From positions 245,379-309,378 of the forward strand of contig NZ_CP016292.1 in NCBI RefSeq assembly GCF_001679785.1: a DNA stretch of 64,000 nt, given 5' to 3'. The position numbers and the translations under genes were made by a program. Position 1 is the stretch's first letter. Every line of letters begins with the position of its first letter. Below the pieces are notes generated by a model. That model was not told where the DNA came from and made no database searches. It saw only the letters and a program-made list of their open reading frames with translations. This document shows, in pieces, positions 1 to 8,063 of the stretch. The DNA is from Rhizobium leguminosarum (lineage in GTDB: Bacteria > Pseudomonadota > Alphaproteobacteria > Rhizobiales > Rhizobiaceae).

Positions 1-1
1 G

Positions 2-568
2 GCGATCGTGCTATGCGTGGATGAGAAATCGCAAATCCAGGCATTGGATCGCGAGCAGCCGGTTCTGCCTATGGCACCGGGCGTCGCCGAACGGCGCACC
101 CATACCTATGTCCGCAACGGCACGACTTCTCTGTTCGCCGCGCTCGACATTGCCACTGGTGCGGTGATCGGTCATTGCTACAAGCGTCACCGGGCCACTG
201 AATTCCTCGACTTCCTGAAGCGGATCGACGCCGAAATGCCCAGTGGGCCGGACGTGCATCTGGTGATGGACAACTATGCGACCCACAAGACGCCGAGAAT
301 CAAGGCCTGGCTCGCGCGCCGCCCACACTGGCATGTTCACTTCACGCCAACGTCGGCATCCTGGATCAATCAGGTCGAGCGGTGGTTTGCAGAGCTAACG
401 CGAAAGCAGTTGCAGCGCGGCGTACACCGTTCCACCGCAGAACTGGAAGCCGACATCGACGCCTTCATCGAAACCCACAACGAGAACCCCACCCCGTACA
501 AGTGGGTCAAATCCGCCGACCAAATCCTCGCGTCGGTCAAGCGCTTCTGCCAGAAGACAATGAACTGA
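2..568 (+). CDS. IS630-family transposase, C-terminal part (cut by window edge)
   Basis: The frame is open from the left edge, so the N-terminal helix-turn-helix part lies outside the window; the GTG at 8 is only an internal codon. Visible is the DDE catalytic domain: first Asp in [14 protein letters not shown], second Asp in VMDNYATHK, and the Glu in WINQVERWF, in the order and spacing of IS630 (DDE_3) transposases. The enzyme would cut and join IS ends at TA targets. The protein ends at a TGA with a typical IS630 C-terminal tail, so the 3' end looks intact. The right end of the element should fall shortly after, around 570-600, next to the IS91-like unit. Family assignment is secure; completeness and activity cannot be judged. 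Confidence 0.9.
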   Translation, partial: AIVLCVDEKSQIQALDREQPVLPMAPGVAERRTHTYVRNGTTSLFAALDIATGAVIGHCYKRHRATEFLDFLKRIDAEMPSGPDVHLVMDNYATHKTPRIKAWLARRPHWHVHFTPTSASWINQVERWFAELTRKQLQRGVHRSTAELEADIDAFIETHNENPTPYKWVKSADQILASVKRFCQKTMN

Positions 569-712
569 ACTTCAGATTCAGGTGACTAGGACCGGTCGAC
601 ATTCAGGATTGAACGAAGCCGCTATCGCGGCATTTGGAGCGCGGGATTTGCATGATTGCTGCTGTTTTGAAGGATTGGGTTGTTTGCCCAACTTTCAGAA
701 CAGGAGATGACG

Positions 713-1573
713 ATGACAGAGATAAGCCCGCTGCGCCGGCGCATGATCGATGACATGACGATCCGCAATCTTTCGCCAGCGACGCAACGATCGTATTTGC
801 ATGCGGTGACGAAGTTCTCGCGCTATTTCGGGCGATCGCCAGACCGTCTTGGACTGGAAGACGTGCGCGGGTTTCAGGTGCATCTGGTCTCATCGGGCCT
901 ATCATGGCCGGCCTTGAACCAGACAGTTTGTGCCCTGCGGTTCTTCTTTGGCGTCACGCTTGGTCATGGCGAGATACCGGAGCGCATTGCCTATGCCCGG
1001 ACACCCGCCAAGCTTCCGACGATCCTAAACGGCGACGAGATCGTGCGGTTTCTGGAAGCGGTTCCGAGCCTGAGGACCCGCACCGCACTGACGACAGCTT
1101 ATGCAGCGGGGCTGCGCGCCTCGGAAGCTGTCCATCTCAAGGTCCGCGACGTTGATGGCGAACGCGGCATCATCCGCGTCGAGCATGGCAAGGGCGGAAA
1201 GGATCGCAACGTCATGCTGTCCGGGCAGTTGCTCGCGATCCTGCGGGTCTATTGGCGGCTGGCGAGACCCGAGGTCTGGCTGTTCCCGGGCCGGGACGAG
1301 ACCAAGCCCATCGACGTCCAGGTTCTGTATTCTGCCTGCCGTTCGGCGTGCGCCGCGGCCGGCATCGACAAAAGGGTGACGGTACATACGCTGCGTCACA
1401 GCTTTGCCACCCATCTTCTGGAAAGCGGAACCGACATCCGCATCATCCAGGTTTTGCTCGGCCACAACAATCTGTCCACCACGGCACGCTACACGAAGGT
1501 TTCCAATACCCTGATCCGCAGCACGACCAGCCCGCTCGACCGGCTGACGTTAGAGGTGGTGCCGCCAGGCTGA
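713..1573 (+). CDS. Tyrosine recombinase/integrase of the IS91-like element
   Basis: This is a site-specific DNA strand-exchange enzyme of the phage-integrase fold. The N-terminal SAM-like domain (TIRNLSPATQRSYLHAVTKF) is followed by the catalytic domain with the Arg in AAGLRASEAVHLK, HxxR in HTLRHSFATHLL, the second His in LLGHNN and the nucleophilic Tyr in TARYTKV, so all key residues are present. I chose ATG 713 because GGAG at 703-706 lies at a suitable distance; ATG 707 and TTG 680 are in-frame alternatives. At about 286 residues it has normal family length. The IS91 transposase remnant begins 13 bp downstream, which suggests co-transcription. It appears intact although its partner transposase is destroyed. 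Confidence 0.88.
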   Translation: MTEISPLRRRMIDDMTIRNLSPATQRSYLHAVTKFSRYFGRSPDRLGLEDVRGFQVHLVSSGLSWPALNQTVCALRFFFGVTLGHGEIPERIAYARTPAKLPTILNGDEIVRFLEAVPSLRTRTALTTAYAAGLRASEAVHLKVRDVDGERGIIRVEHGKGGKDRNVMLSGQLLAILRVYWRLARPEVWLFPGRDETKPIDVQVLYSACRSACAAAGIDKRVTVHTLRHSFATHLLESGTDIRIIQVLLGHNNLSTTARYTKVSNTLIRSTTSPLDRLTLEVVPPG

Positions 1574-1586
1574 GCATAGTTTCGCC

Positions 1587-1785
1587 ATGGCGGCGGGACT
1601 GGAGGTGGCGGACATTTTTCGCCGCCACGGGGAAAGATATCGTCAAGCCCACGACACCCATCTCGGGCGTGTCGAACGCCGGGTCATGAGTGCGGTCGAG
1701 ATGTGCCGGACCGCTCGCCTGGGCGGGCATGTCCAGCAATGTCAGGACTGCGCGGCGTTCCGCATCGCCTATAATTCCTGTCTTA
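1587..1785 (+). pseudogene. IS91-family transposase, N-terminal zinc-binding remnant
   Basis: The first ~65 residues match the start of IS91 (HUH, Y2) transposases: GLEVADIFRRHGERYRQAH, then HLGRVERRVM, CRTARLGGHVQQC and CAAFRIAYNSC. The family normally continues RNRHCPKCQ after that Cys. Here the frame instead runs into LMCRSSNGEL and nonsense up to 1880, so the gene was cut at about 1783-1786. The rolling-circle HUH and tyrosine catalytic regions are absent, so the protein cannot be active. The breakpoint also marks the edge of the minus-strand recombinase unit that follows. Confidence 0.8.
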
Positions 1786-1862
1786 TGTGCAGATCCAGTA
1801 ATGGGGAGTTGGCGGCGACCTGGTGGCCCTTTCACACATTTCGCCGCCCGCTTAGCTCACCA

Positions 1863-2852
1863 TTACGAAGTGCTCTTTAGTAATGCAATCAGCCTGTCGG
1901 TCGGTTGGAACGTTCCGCGCCGCAGATGCGGTGGCACGATCGCTTCCATGGCTTCGAGCTTTTTGGTCGGATCACCTCGCGTATAGACCTCGGTGGTCGT
2001 CAGCGTGGCATGGCCCAACCATAGCGATACTTTCCGGATGTCTTGCGTCGCCTGCAGGATGATCATCGCGCAGGTGTGCCTAAGCACATGAGGCGAGACG
2101 CGCTTTTTGGCGAGACCTTGCTGTTGGAGAGCTGCCACCGCGGCGTGCTGTTTGAGCAGATAGGCAAAGCCCCATCGGCTCAGAGGTTCACCACGGGCGT
2201 TGATGAACACTTCGGGTGTCGCGATCTTTCCGCGAATGGCGAGCCAGGCGCGCAGTGCCGTGGCTGCCGGCTTCCACAGCGGCAGCACTCGTTCCCGCCG
2301 GCCCTTACCGATAACGCGCATGCTCATAGACGACATTTCGATATCGTCGATCTTCAGGCCTGTCAGTTCCGAGACGCGCAAGCCAGCACACACGGCCACA
2401 TGCAGCATGGCTCGGTCGCGGATGCCGTCACGCGTTGTCGGGTCCGGAGCATCGAGCAACGCTTGCAGCTCTTCGCGCAGCAGATAGGGAACGAGACGCG
2501 TGTCCGTCTTCTTGAACGGAATAGCCAGCACGCGGCGGACTTGATCGAGGGCTGCCGGTTGCCGGTATTCGAGGAAGTGGAAGAACGACTTGATGGCTGC
2601 CAGACGAACGTTTCGCGTCACGGCGCCATTCTTGCGCTTATCCTCGAGATGCTCGAGGAAGGCGCTGACTAAACCGGAGTCGATCTGCTCCAACATCAGC
2701 TTCGATGGTGTACTCTTGAGCCTTGCAGCGGCAAACTCGAACAGGAGTTGGAAGCCCTGGGCATAGGAATCGCACGTGTGTCGGCTTGCGCCCCGTTGAT
2801 GGACGAGTGTTTCGCGCAGGAACGCTTCGATGAGGGGAGCGATCGGTGTCAT
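1863..2852 (-). CDS. Tyrosine recombinase, distal gene of the recombinase pair
   Basis: A 329-residue phage-integrase-fold recombinase. The N-terminal core-binding domain (residues ~1-110) contains QRGASRHTCDSYAQGFQLL. The catalytic domain carries the Arg in CAGLRVSELTGLK, HxxR in HVLRHTCAMIIL, His in WLGHATLTTT and the nucleophilic Tyr in TEVYTRGDP, so it looks complete. Its ATG overlaps the stop of the upstream recombinase, which implies translational coupling. The protein would act with its partners in DNA strand exchange at the element ends. With the first partner lost, mobility in cis is doubtful. Confidence 0.87.
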   Translation of the reverse strand: MTPIAPLIEAFLRETLVHQRGASRHTCDSYAQGFQLLFEFAAARLKSTPSKLMLEQIDSGLVSAFLEHLEDKRKNGAVTRNVRLAAIKSFFHFLEYRQPAALDQVRRVLAIPFKKTDTRLVPYLLREELQALLDAPDPTTRDGIRDRAMLHVAVCAGLRVSELTGLKIDDIEMSSMSMRVIGKGRRERVLPLWKPAATALRAWLAIRGKIATPEVFINARGEPLSRWGFAYLLKQHAAVAALQQQGLAKKRVSPHVLRHTCAMIILQATQDIRKVSLWLGHATLTTTEVYTRGDPTKKLEAMEAIVPPHLRRGTFQPTDRLIALLKSTS

Positions 2853-3452
2853 GCTTGCGCTCCCTCTGACATGAACGCTTCTCCCGCCACGGCGATGTCG
2901 CGCACAAGATCAGCGGTTGCTTCCAGGTACCAGTAGGTGGAGTAGATGTTGACGTGCCCCATGTACGTCGCGAGCGCGACCACATGCGCACCGCATCCGT
3001 TTCGGCCCATCGGACTGCCTTGCAGCGCCCGCACCGCGAATGTGTGCCGCAGATCATGCAGCCGAGGGCGCCGCGCCGGCGTTAGCCAGATGCCAGCTTT
3101 GCCGACCAGCCTGTCGAAGGTCTCTTTGACTGCGATATAGCGCAGCGGCCGGCCATGCGTGTCGGCGAACACGGGATCATCGCCCGAGCCAGGCCCGCGC
3201 CGGTTCAGGTAGCATTGCAAGCCTGCCGCCGTTGTATCGTGCAACGGCACGAGACGGGTCTTGCGGAACTTGGTCTCGCGGATCAGCAGACCGTCGCTCG
3301 TTATGTCAGCGAACGTGAGCTTGAGGGCTTCGGAGATGCGCAGCCCCGTGGCCGCCAGTAGGGCGATCAAGGTCGCATACGTCAGCGAGCGCAGGCCTCC
3401 TTGAGGTCGAAGCCGGCCGGCCGCTTTGATCAGGCGACCAATCTCCGTGAAG
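2849..3452 (-). pseudogene. Tyrosine recombinase, 5'-truncated, upstream gene of the pair
   Basis: The first in-frame ATG is at 3370, but the frame stays open and family-like further upstream (EIGRLIKAAGRLRPQGG) to about 3450, where similarity stops. The N-terminal DNA-binding domain is therefore lost. The catalytic half is present: Arg in AATGLRISEALKL, HxxR in HDLRHTFAVRAL, His in YMGHVNIYST and Tyr in YWYLEA. The stop at 2849-2851 overlaps the next gene's start by 4 bp. I treat it as a broken member of a recombinase trio. The truncation abuts an unrelated small reading frame and the GHKL gene region. Confidence 0.75.
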
Positions 3453-3454
3453 GA

Positions 3455-3562
3455 ATGAAAGCATTACGGCGGATGCTCGCTGGAGAAAAAGTCGAGCATT
3501 CCCACACTGCTATGTCGAAACGCGAGTGGGACGAGTTCATGTCCATCTTGGCGAAAAGGTAA
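3455..3562 (+). CDS. 35-residue reading frame, possible 3' remnant of a lost gene
   Basis: A short ATG frame between the recombinase breakpoint and the GHKL gene encodes a charged peptide ending MSKREWDEFMSILAKR. It stops at 3560-3562, 12 bp before the preferred start of the GHKL gene, so it may be the surviving tail of an upstream operon member cut by the recombinase unit. No motif is recognisable and it may not be expressed. Confidence 0.3.
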   Translation: MKALRRMLAGEKVEHSHTAMSKREWDEFMSILAKR

Positions 3563-3573
3563 GTCTTCCATCC

Positions 3574-4746
3574 ATGGCATCCGGCGTGGAAATTCGTGAT
3601 CGCCTTGCCCAAAGCGCAATGTACGACAAGGTTGAGGCCGCACTCAGTCTCGTCAATGAGCGCTCGAGCGGCTTGACTGTGCCTAACAAATGGGCATTCG
3701 AAGCGAGAGCCGGTGGCTCGGTTAGTGGCGCGCAGTTGGCCATAACCTGGTCTCGTCGAAATGAGCCTGACGCAACGCTGCATCTGAATAGCGACGTCGA
3801 ACCGGAGCACGCTGCCGAGACGCTACTCGCAAGAACTTACGGATTGATCGCGGCGTCCTTCGCCGATCGTATCATTGGCCGTGACGGCAGTCGTGACGTG
3901 ACCGCTGGTATGCTCCGTTTGGTGAGCAAGCGCCTGAACGAGCTTTATACCGGGACATTCGACGAAATAATTCACGGCCAGTCGCTGCCGTTGGTCTCGA
4001 TTGATCATCTTGAGCGTGACGGGCCGAACCCGTTCCTCTACCATCCGAGAACCGGCGAGGTTCTGCCTGATTTCACTGGGCTCGTCAGGCAGGCCCTGCT
4101 CAGACTTATAAAGCGAAACAGGCTTCGTATTGAAGACGTCGATGCTGGGCTACTCGCAAGTCTTTTTCGAGAATTGTTCTCCAATACGCATCTCCACGCT
4201 CGAACGGACCTTGAAGGTGCGCTTTATCCGCGGTCTGCGCGAGGAATTGTGTTCGCTCTTCGGCCGGTCGACATACCGCATGATGCATTTTCGGCCGGCC
4301 TCACCGCACTCCGAGAGTATATCGAAAGCATGGAGCGACATGCATCACGTCCACGGGTTGAATTCCTGGAGGTGTCGGTCTTCGACAGCGGCCCGGGCCT
4401 CGCAGCGCGGTCATTTGGTGCCCTGATCCCAGCTGAAATGCCGATCCGAGAAGAGTACGACCTAGTTCACAAATGCTTTTTGAAGAGCATCACCACGGTT
4501 CCCAATCCGGCGCACGGATGGGGACTGCCTCGGGTGATGCATGCCCTCAAATCGTCCGGTGGCCTTATGCGGCTCAGAACTGGTCGGCTGTCGTTATGCA
4601 AATGGTTTCACCCTGGATTGGAAGAACCCCGGGTGACAGACGATGACCTACAGTTCATTGACATCGGTGGCGGGCCACCAGGACAACATGCGCGCGTCGA
4701 AGGCGCCGTCTTCACAATTCTCATTCCGATCGGGCTCGGCAACTGA
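3574..4746 (+). CDS. GHKL-fold (histidine-kinase-like) ATPase, function unknown
   Basis: A ~390-residue soluble protein with the three landmarks of a Bergerat ATP-binding fold: the N box ELFSNTHLHA (about residues 199-209), the G1 box VFDSGPGL (about 269-276) and the G2 box GWGLPRVMHALKSSGG (about 315-330). No transmembrane segment, phospho-acceptor His domain or sensor domain is visible, so it is not an ordinary sensor kinase. The N-terminal ~190 residues match nothing I recognise. ATG 3574 is preferred; GTG 3526 would overlap the preceding small frame. The stop overlaps the next gene's ATG (4744-4748), so the two were probably a coupled operon. Such stand-alone GHKL proteins paired with small partners occur in accessory and conflict-type loci, but that role is an inference. 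Confidence 0.7.
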   Translation: MASGVEIRDRLAQSAMYDKVEAALSLVNERSSGLTVPNKWAFEARAGGSVSGAQLAITWSRRNEPDATLHLNSDVEPEHAAETLLARTYGLIAASFADRIIGRDGSRDVTAGMLRLVSKRLNELYTGTFDEIIHGQSLPLVSIDHLERDGPNPFLYHPRTGEVLPDFTGLVRQALLRLIKRNRLRIEDVDAGLLASLFRELFSNTHLHARTDLEGALYPRSARGIVFALRPVDIPHDAFSAGLTALREYIESMERHASRPRVEFLEVSVFDSGPGLAARSFGALIPAEMPIREEYDLVHKCFLKSITTVPNPAHGWGLPRVMHALKSSGGLMRLRTGRLSLCKWFHPGLEEPRVTDDDLQFIDIGGGPPGQHARVEGAVFTILIPIGLGN

Positions 4747-4925
4747 TGAGCGCCTTCTACCATTTTCATTGGTCACGCAAAGAGCACGCGGATTGCCTGG
4801 TGCTGGTCACGACGCTTGCGGAGTTTGAACAGCAGGACCTGATCGACATCGTCGATCAGGACATCCTGAGCGGCAACCCATATCCTGAAGCACTGATTAT
4901 CATCGCGCCAGCCGATGCTGCACCA
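4746..4925 (+). pseudogene. Short gene coupled to the GHKL ATPase, truncated by IS6
   Basis: It starts at an ATG overlapping the GHKL stop by one base. About 60 native residues remain (MSAFYHFHWSRKEHADCLVL at the start, PEALIIIAPADAAP at the end) before the IS6 terminal repeat begins at 4926. The frame then continues about 13 IS-derived residues to a stop at 4967. It is predicted soluble with a hydrophobic beta-strand-like pattern, but the family is not recognisable. The rest of the gene is not found on the far side of the IS element, so IS-mediated deletion probably removed it. Confidence 0.55.
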
Positions 4926-5734
4926 GGGCGATGTCACGTTGTCGGCAACTTAACGGGTGGCGGATAATACGGTTGAGATGACCTCATCGACCATCAGCTA
5001 CAAGAACCACCGCTTTCCACCGCAGATCATCGCCCGTGCGGTGTGGCTGTATTTCCGGTTCCCGTTGAGCCTGCGGCTGGTCGAGGAAATGTTGCTGGAG
5101 CGCGGTATCGTCGTCTCTTACGAAACGATACGGCGATGGGGCCGCAAATTCGGGGCAGCCTACGTCAAGCAGCTGCCTAGAAAGAAGCCGTCGCGGAAAG
5201 ATATCTGGCATCTGGACGAGGTCGTGATTTCCATAGGCGGCCGAAAACATTGGCTGTGGCGTGCTGTCGACCAAGACGGCTACGTTCTCGACGAGATCGT
5301 CCAGACCCGCCGCGATACCAAGGCTGCCAAGCGATTGCTGGTCAGGCTGCTGAAGAAGCAAGGTCTGTCGCCGAAGCGCATCGTCACCGACAAACTGCGC
5401 TCATACGGCGCGGCAAAACGGGATGTAATGCCCGGCGTCGAACATCGATCGCACAAGGGCCTTAACAATCGCGCAGAGAATTCTCACGTGCCGCTTCGAA
5501 AACGAGAGCGGATGATGCAGGGCTTTCGATCCGTCGGAGGTTTGCAACGTTTCATCTCGGTCTTTTCAGCAGTCCGAAATCTTTTCGTCGCGCCGCACCA
5601 GAGACACTCAGCCCTAGCCACCCATATTCATCGGATCCGCGCCATGGCGCAGTGGAAAGCCGTGACCGCTGCAATTGCCTGAGTTTACCGACAAGCGACT
5701 TTTCGGCCGTTGATCAAACAACGTGTCATCGCCC
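4926..5734 (+). mobile_element. IS6-family insertion sequence, complete (~0.8 kb)
   Basis: Imperfect terminal inverted repeats match at the two ends: GGGCGATGTCACGTTGT at the left, and the complement of GGGCGATGACACGTTGT at the right (about 5718-5734). Between them is a single transposase gene. The length of ~809 bp fits the family. No 8-bp target duplication is visible in the flanks, as expected if recombination with another IS6 copy removed adjacent DNA. Another degenerate IS6 copy lies immediately to the right, in opposite orientation. Confidence 0.75.
4978..5682 (+). CDS. IS6-family transposase (DDE)
   Basis: A ~234-residue transposase. The first catalytic Asp is in WHLDEVVISIGGRKHWLW, the second in IVTDKLRSYGAAKR and the Glu in HKGLNNRAENSHVPLRKRER, the IS6 arrangement. 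The N-terminus YKNHRFPPQIIARAVWLYFR is the usual family opening. ATG 4978 gives the family length; GTG 4957 is in frame but lies close to the terminal repeat. The gene seems intact and is probably active, catalysing replicative transposition and cointegrate formation. Its product resembles, but is not identical to, the split transposase reconstructed from 7020 and 10435. Confidence 0.92.
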   Translation: MTSSTISYKNHRFPPQIIARAVWLYFRFPLSLRLVEEMLLERGIVVSYETIRRWGRKFGAAYVKQLPRKKPSRKDIWHLDEVVISIGGRKHWLWRAVDQDGYVLDEIVQTRRDTKAAKRLLVRLLKKQGLSPKRIVTDKLRSYGAAKRDVMPGVEHRSHKGLNNRAENSHVPLRKRERMMQGFRSVGGLQRFISVFSAVRNLFVAPHQRHSALATHIHRIRAMAQWKAVTAAIA

Positions 5735-5998
5735 TTCATCGAGATGCCTTGGTCGCCGAGCTTGCCGGCCGATCGCTTCCGGATATTATTGGCGAAATGC
5801 CTGCCGAACTTCTCCGCCCTGCCGCACGGTCTGGTGAGAGACGATGACTCCACGAGCTGCCAGCATATCCTCGACCATCCGCAGGCTGAGCGGAAACCGG
5901 AAATAGAGCCAAACCGCGTGGGCAATCACCTGCGACGGAAATCGGTGGCGACGATAAAGAGGATCACGGGAAAATCTGGGCATGCGGCCAGATCCCAC
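5735..5998 (-). pseudogene. Degenerate IS6-family transposase fragment
   Basis: On the minus strand the N-terminal part reads YRRHRFPSQVIAHAVWLYFR and RMVEDMLAARGVIVSHQTV, clearly IS6. After VRQ the frame shifts: the continuation EKFGRHFANNIRKR is in another frame, and the sequence ends where the neighbouring IS6 begins at 5735. The whole catalytic domain is missing, so this is an inactive relic. Its inverted position next to an intact IS6 suggests insertion into, or recombination with, an older IS6 copy. Confidence 0.75.
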
Positions 5999-6394
5999 AT
6001 TTTGATCGATGCCCGGTTAACGTTACGGGGCCCTCCAGACTCCGTAACCATCCAATTCCTCCAGCACATAGCCGATCCGGGCTGCTGAAACTGAAGCAAA
6101 CAATCGTTTTCGCGGCTGAACCGCACTGCCATCCGACAAAAGCCGAATTGGCTAAAGCTTTACGTGCATAAGCTACCTATCATATTCCCTGGCGAGCAGA
6201 AATGGACGGACCGATAATTTTCAGGATGCGGCGATAACGACAATTGCGTCCTGTTCATATATTTAAATGAGCAGTGGTTAATTCCGAAGGAAATTCAGAA
6301 ATACGCACCTGCCGGTGCAATGTAGTTTCGAGGCGCCGGCAACGTAAAACGACACTTATTCAAAACAAAACATGCAAACATAGGAGGATAGGTC

Positions 6395-6550
6395 GTGATC
6401 TATCGGAGGAACATTCGTGCGTGCTTTGCGCAAGCGTTGGCTTGCAACAGGAATCATTCTGCGTGCACCCGCTCAGGCGCCGGGAAGAATTCCACCACCT
6501 ATTGTGCAGATTCATGCGAGACGCTCCTGATGCCGGACATCGGCAAATAA
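6395..6550 (+). CDS. Possible 51-residue protein, unknown
   Basis: A GTG-start frame preceded by AGGAGG (6382-6387) at a spacing of 7 bases, which is the main reason to list it. The product is Cys-rich and basic without known motifs. Its TAA overlaps a following ATG (6550) that opens only a 16-codon frame. Could be chance. Confidence 0.2.
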   Translation: MIYRRNIRACFAQALACNRNHSACTRSGAGKNSTTYCADSCETLLMPDIGK

Positions 6551-6689
6551 TGGCGCGCGAGGGGTTGCGCGCAGCCGAGGCCCTCTGTGTCGAGGCGTAA
6601 TGGCTCGAGGCTTGCATGCAACCCCTACCATATCCACCCATTGTCGAAATTGATGACGCTGCCTTTCATATGGCAGAGCGGAGGCTAAG

Positions 6690-6890
6690 ATGACCACGGC
6701 ATGTGATGAGAAATATATCGAATTGAAGCCGATTTCGAGCTGCAGACGAGAAGTCGAAGTCGCGATGGTGGAAATGCTCGTCAGTTTGCAGAAACGTGGA
6801 TGGTCGGCTGCGGAATTGGCACTGGCGCTCGCAGATGCCTCCGAAGATCTCGTCATGCTGATTGCGACCAAAACGCTTCGACCGAATTAG
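6690..6890 (+). CDS. Small conserved-looking hypothetical protein, 66 residues
   Basis: ATG 6690 is preceded by GCGGAGG at a suitable spacing. The product is acidic to neutral and mostly helical: CRREVEVAMVEMLVSLQKRG is followed by WSAAELALALADASEDLVML, a pattern of amphipathic helices that could form a small DNA- or protein-binding bundle. There is no signal peptide or transmembrane segment. It stands alone between IS elements and probably represents a fragment of the original chromosome or plasmid backbone. Function is unknown; coding status is supported only by the ribosome binding site and amino-acid pattern. Confidence 0.5.
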   Translation: MTTACDEKYIELKPISSCRREVEVAMVEMLVSLQKRGWSAAELALALADASEDLVMLIATKTLRPN

Positions 6891-7203
6891 GTCGTGGTGA
6901 GCCAGTGCGACAGCCGCCACTTTGCCTGGTTTTCGCTCCAGCAATTCCGTCGCCCATTGTGTCGAGGCGGTGATGTCAGATTAACTTTCCTTGAAGGCGT
7001 TCGCTATTAGCTCGGCGCCATGAACCTGAATCCTGTCAGCTACAAACGGCATCGCTTTCCGCCCTCTTTGATCGCCCATGCGGTCTGGCTCTACACCCGA
7101 TTTCCGCTGAGCCGTATGCGCCGCCTACATCCCATTGATTCCGTGTGTTTCTGAGCATTGAGGTATCTGCCACAAGGTTTTCGGCAAGAGCTGGAGATTT
7201 GGC

Positions 7204-7650
7204 ATGGCAGATGGTGAGGGATTTATTGGGCGCTGTGAAATTGTCGAGCCTCGTCGTGGAAACCGGCGATGGCCCAATGCTGTGAAGGCGCGGATTGTTG
7301 CGGAGAGCCTTCAGCCTGGAGTTAGGGTCGCTGACGTTGCGCGTCGTCATGATCTCGTTGCGCATCAGCTTTCTTGCTGGCGACGACAAGCACGTCAGGG
7401 TCTTCTGGCGCTGCCTGCCGAACTGATGCCAGCCATTGAGGACGGGTCTATCGAACCTGCCTTTGTGCCGCTGGCGATCGCAACGGAACCGAAGGAGGCT
7501 GCCGATGCATCGCCGGTTCCGGAGCTGGTCGAGATCACTTCAGGGATTATGACAGTAGAAATAGGCGCAGACCTCGTGGTGAGGGTTCCCGGCGATGTGC
7601 CGGTTGATCGGGTTGCGGCCTTGGTGCGGGCGATGCGAGGGACAGCATGA
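7204..7650 (+). CDS. tnpA: IS66 TnpA accessory protein
   Basis: A 148-residue protein opening the IS66 operon. A helix-turn-helix region is visible at roughly residues 25-65 (RRWPNAVKARIVAESLQPG, then VADVARRHDLVAHQLSCWRR), typical of the TnpA/IS3 OrfA-like DNA-binding subunit that recognises IS ends. The C-terminal part (TVEIGADLVVRVPGDVPVDR) is the usual IS66 TnpA tail. Its stop overlaps the tnpB ATG (ATGA at 7647-7650), indicating translational coupling. It is required together with TnpB and TnpC for IS66 transposition. It appears intact. Confidence 0.9.
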   Translation: MADGEGFIGRCEIVEPRRGNRRWPNAVKARIVAESLQPGVRVADVARRHDLVAHQLSCWRRQARQGLLALPAELMPAIEDGSIEPAFVPLAIATEPKEAADASPVPELVEITSGIMTVEIGADLVVRVPGDVPVDRVAALVRAMRGTA

Positions 7651-8000
7651 TCGTCGCGGGCCAACGCTTACCGATCCTGATCGCGACGCGGCCGGTGGAC
7701 TTCCGCTGTGGCCATCAGGCGCTGGCATTGATGGTGCAGACCGAGTTGAAGCTTGATCCGCATTCCGGGGTCACCGTGGTCTTCCGGTCGAAGCGCGGGG
7801 ATCGTTTGAAAATCCTGGTATGGGATGGCACCGGAATGGTGCTGACCTACAAAATCCTGGAACAGGGAAGCTTTGCATGGCCGAAGGTGCAAGATGGAAC
7901 GATGCGGCTGTCACGGGCTCAATACGAAGCGTTGTTCGAAGGGCTCGATTGGCGGCGGGTGATGGCGCAGCGGGTGACACCGCCAACTGCGGCAGGATGA
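7647..8000 (+). CDS. tnpB: IS66 TnpB accessory protein
   Basis: A 117-residue protein with the hallmark IS66 TnpB sequence: ATRPVDFRCGHQALALMVQ near the N-terminus, then VFRSKRGDRLKILVWDGTGM and the C-terminal LSRAQYEALFEGLDWRRV. Family length is normal. Its precise biochemical role is not settled in the literature I know; it is needed for transposition by the three-gene IS66 elements. It starts inside the end of tnpA and ends 63 bp before tnpC. Confidence 0.93.
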   Translation: MIVAGQRLPILIATRPVDFRCGHQALALMVQTELKLDPHSGVTVVFRSKRGDRLKILVWDGTGMVLTYKILEQGSFAWPKVQDGTMRLSRAQYEALFEGLDWRRVMAQRVTPPTAAG

Positions 8001-8063
8001 CTCACCGGCTCGATTTTGGCATTGTTTTATTGGGCTTTTCTGCTTGATTTGCTATAAAGCTGC

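Larger units (their letters stand above)
600..1785 (+). mobile_element. IS91-like element, 3'-truncated
   Basis: A tyrosine recombinase gene is followed 13 bp later by the start of an IS91-type transposase, an arrangement known in IS91-like elements that carry an accessory integrase. The right part is missing: the transposase stops matching its family directly after RIAYNSC, at about 1785, where the next mobile unit begins. The left boundary is approximate. The non-coding stretch at about 600-700 contains the small inverted repeat gccgctatcgcggc, which could belong to the element end. Confidence 0.6.
1786..3452 (-). mobile_element. Remnant of a multi-recombinase (RIT-like) element
   Basis: Two tyrosine recombinase genes lie head to tail on the minus strand, with the stop of the upstream gene overlapping the start of the downstream gene (ATGA, 2849-2852). 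This is the organisation of 'recombinase in trio' elements, in which three different tyrosine recombinases are translationally coupled. Here the first is missing and the second is 5'-truncated at about 3450, so only the distal part survives. The left edge is inferred from the break in the IS91 transposase; terminal repeats were not established. Confidence 0.5.
5999..6968. other. 970 bp between IS6 elements, mostly without recognisable genes
   Basis: This stretch is less GC-rich and has short, unconvincing frames on both strands. The only reading frame I find credible is the 66-residue frame at 6690-6890. A 51-codon frame at 6395-6550 has a good ribosome binding site but no recognisable product. 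On the minus strand near 6030-6080 a short frame ending GYVLEELDGYGVWRAP could be the tail of a lost gene. No tRNA or terminator hairpin was evident by eye. Confidence 0.4.

Noticed and set aside
2043..2672. 209-codon plus-strand frame opposite the tyrosine recombinase
   Set aside because: The minus strand encodes a complete recombinase with all catalytic residues; this frame is a GC-skewed shadow.
6274..6600. 108-codon plus-strand frame
   Set aside because: Unusual composition, no ribosome binding site and no motif. Only its last third looks protein-like, possibly a decayed gene with an in-frame stop at 6598, which is too weak to call.
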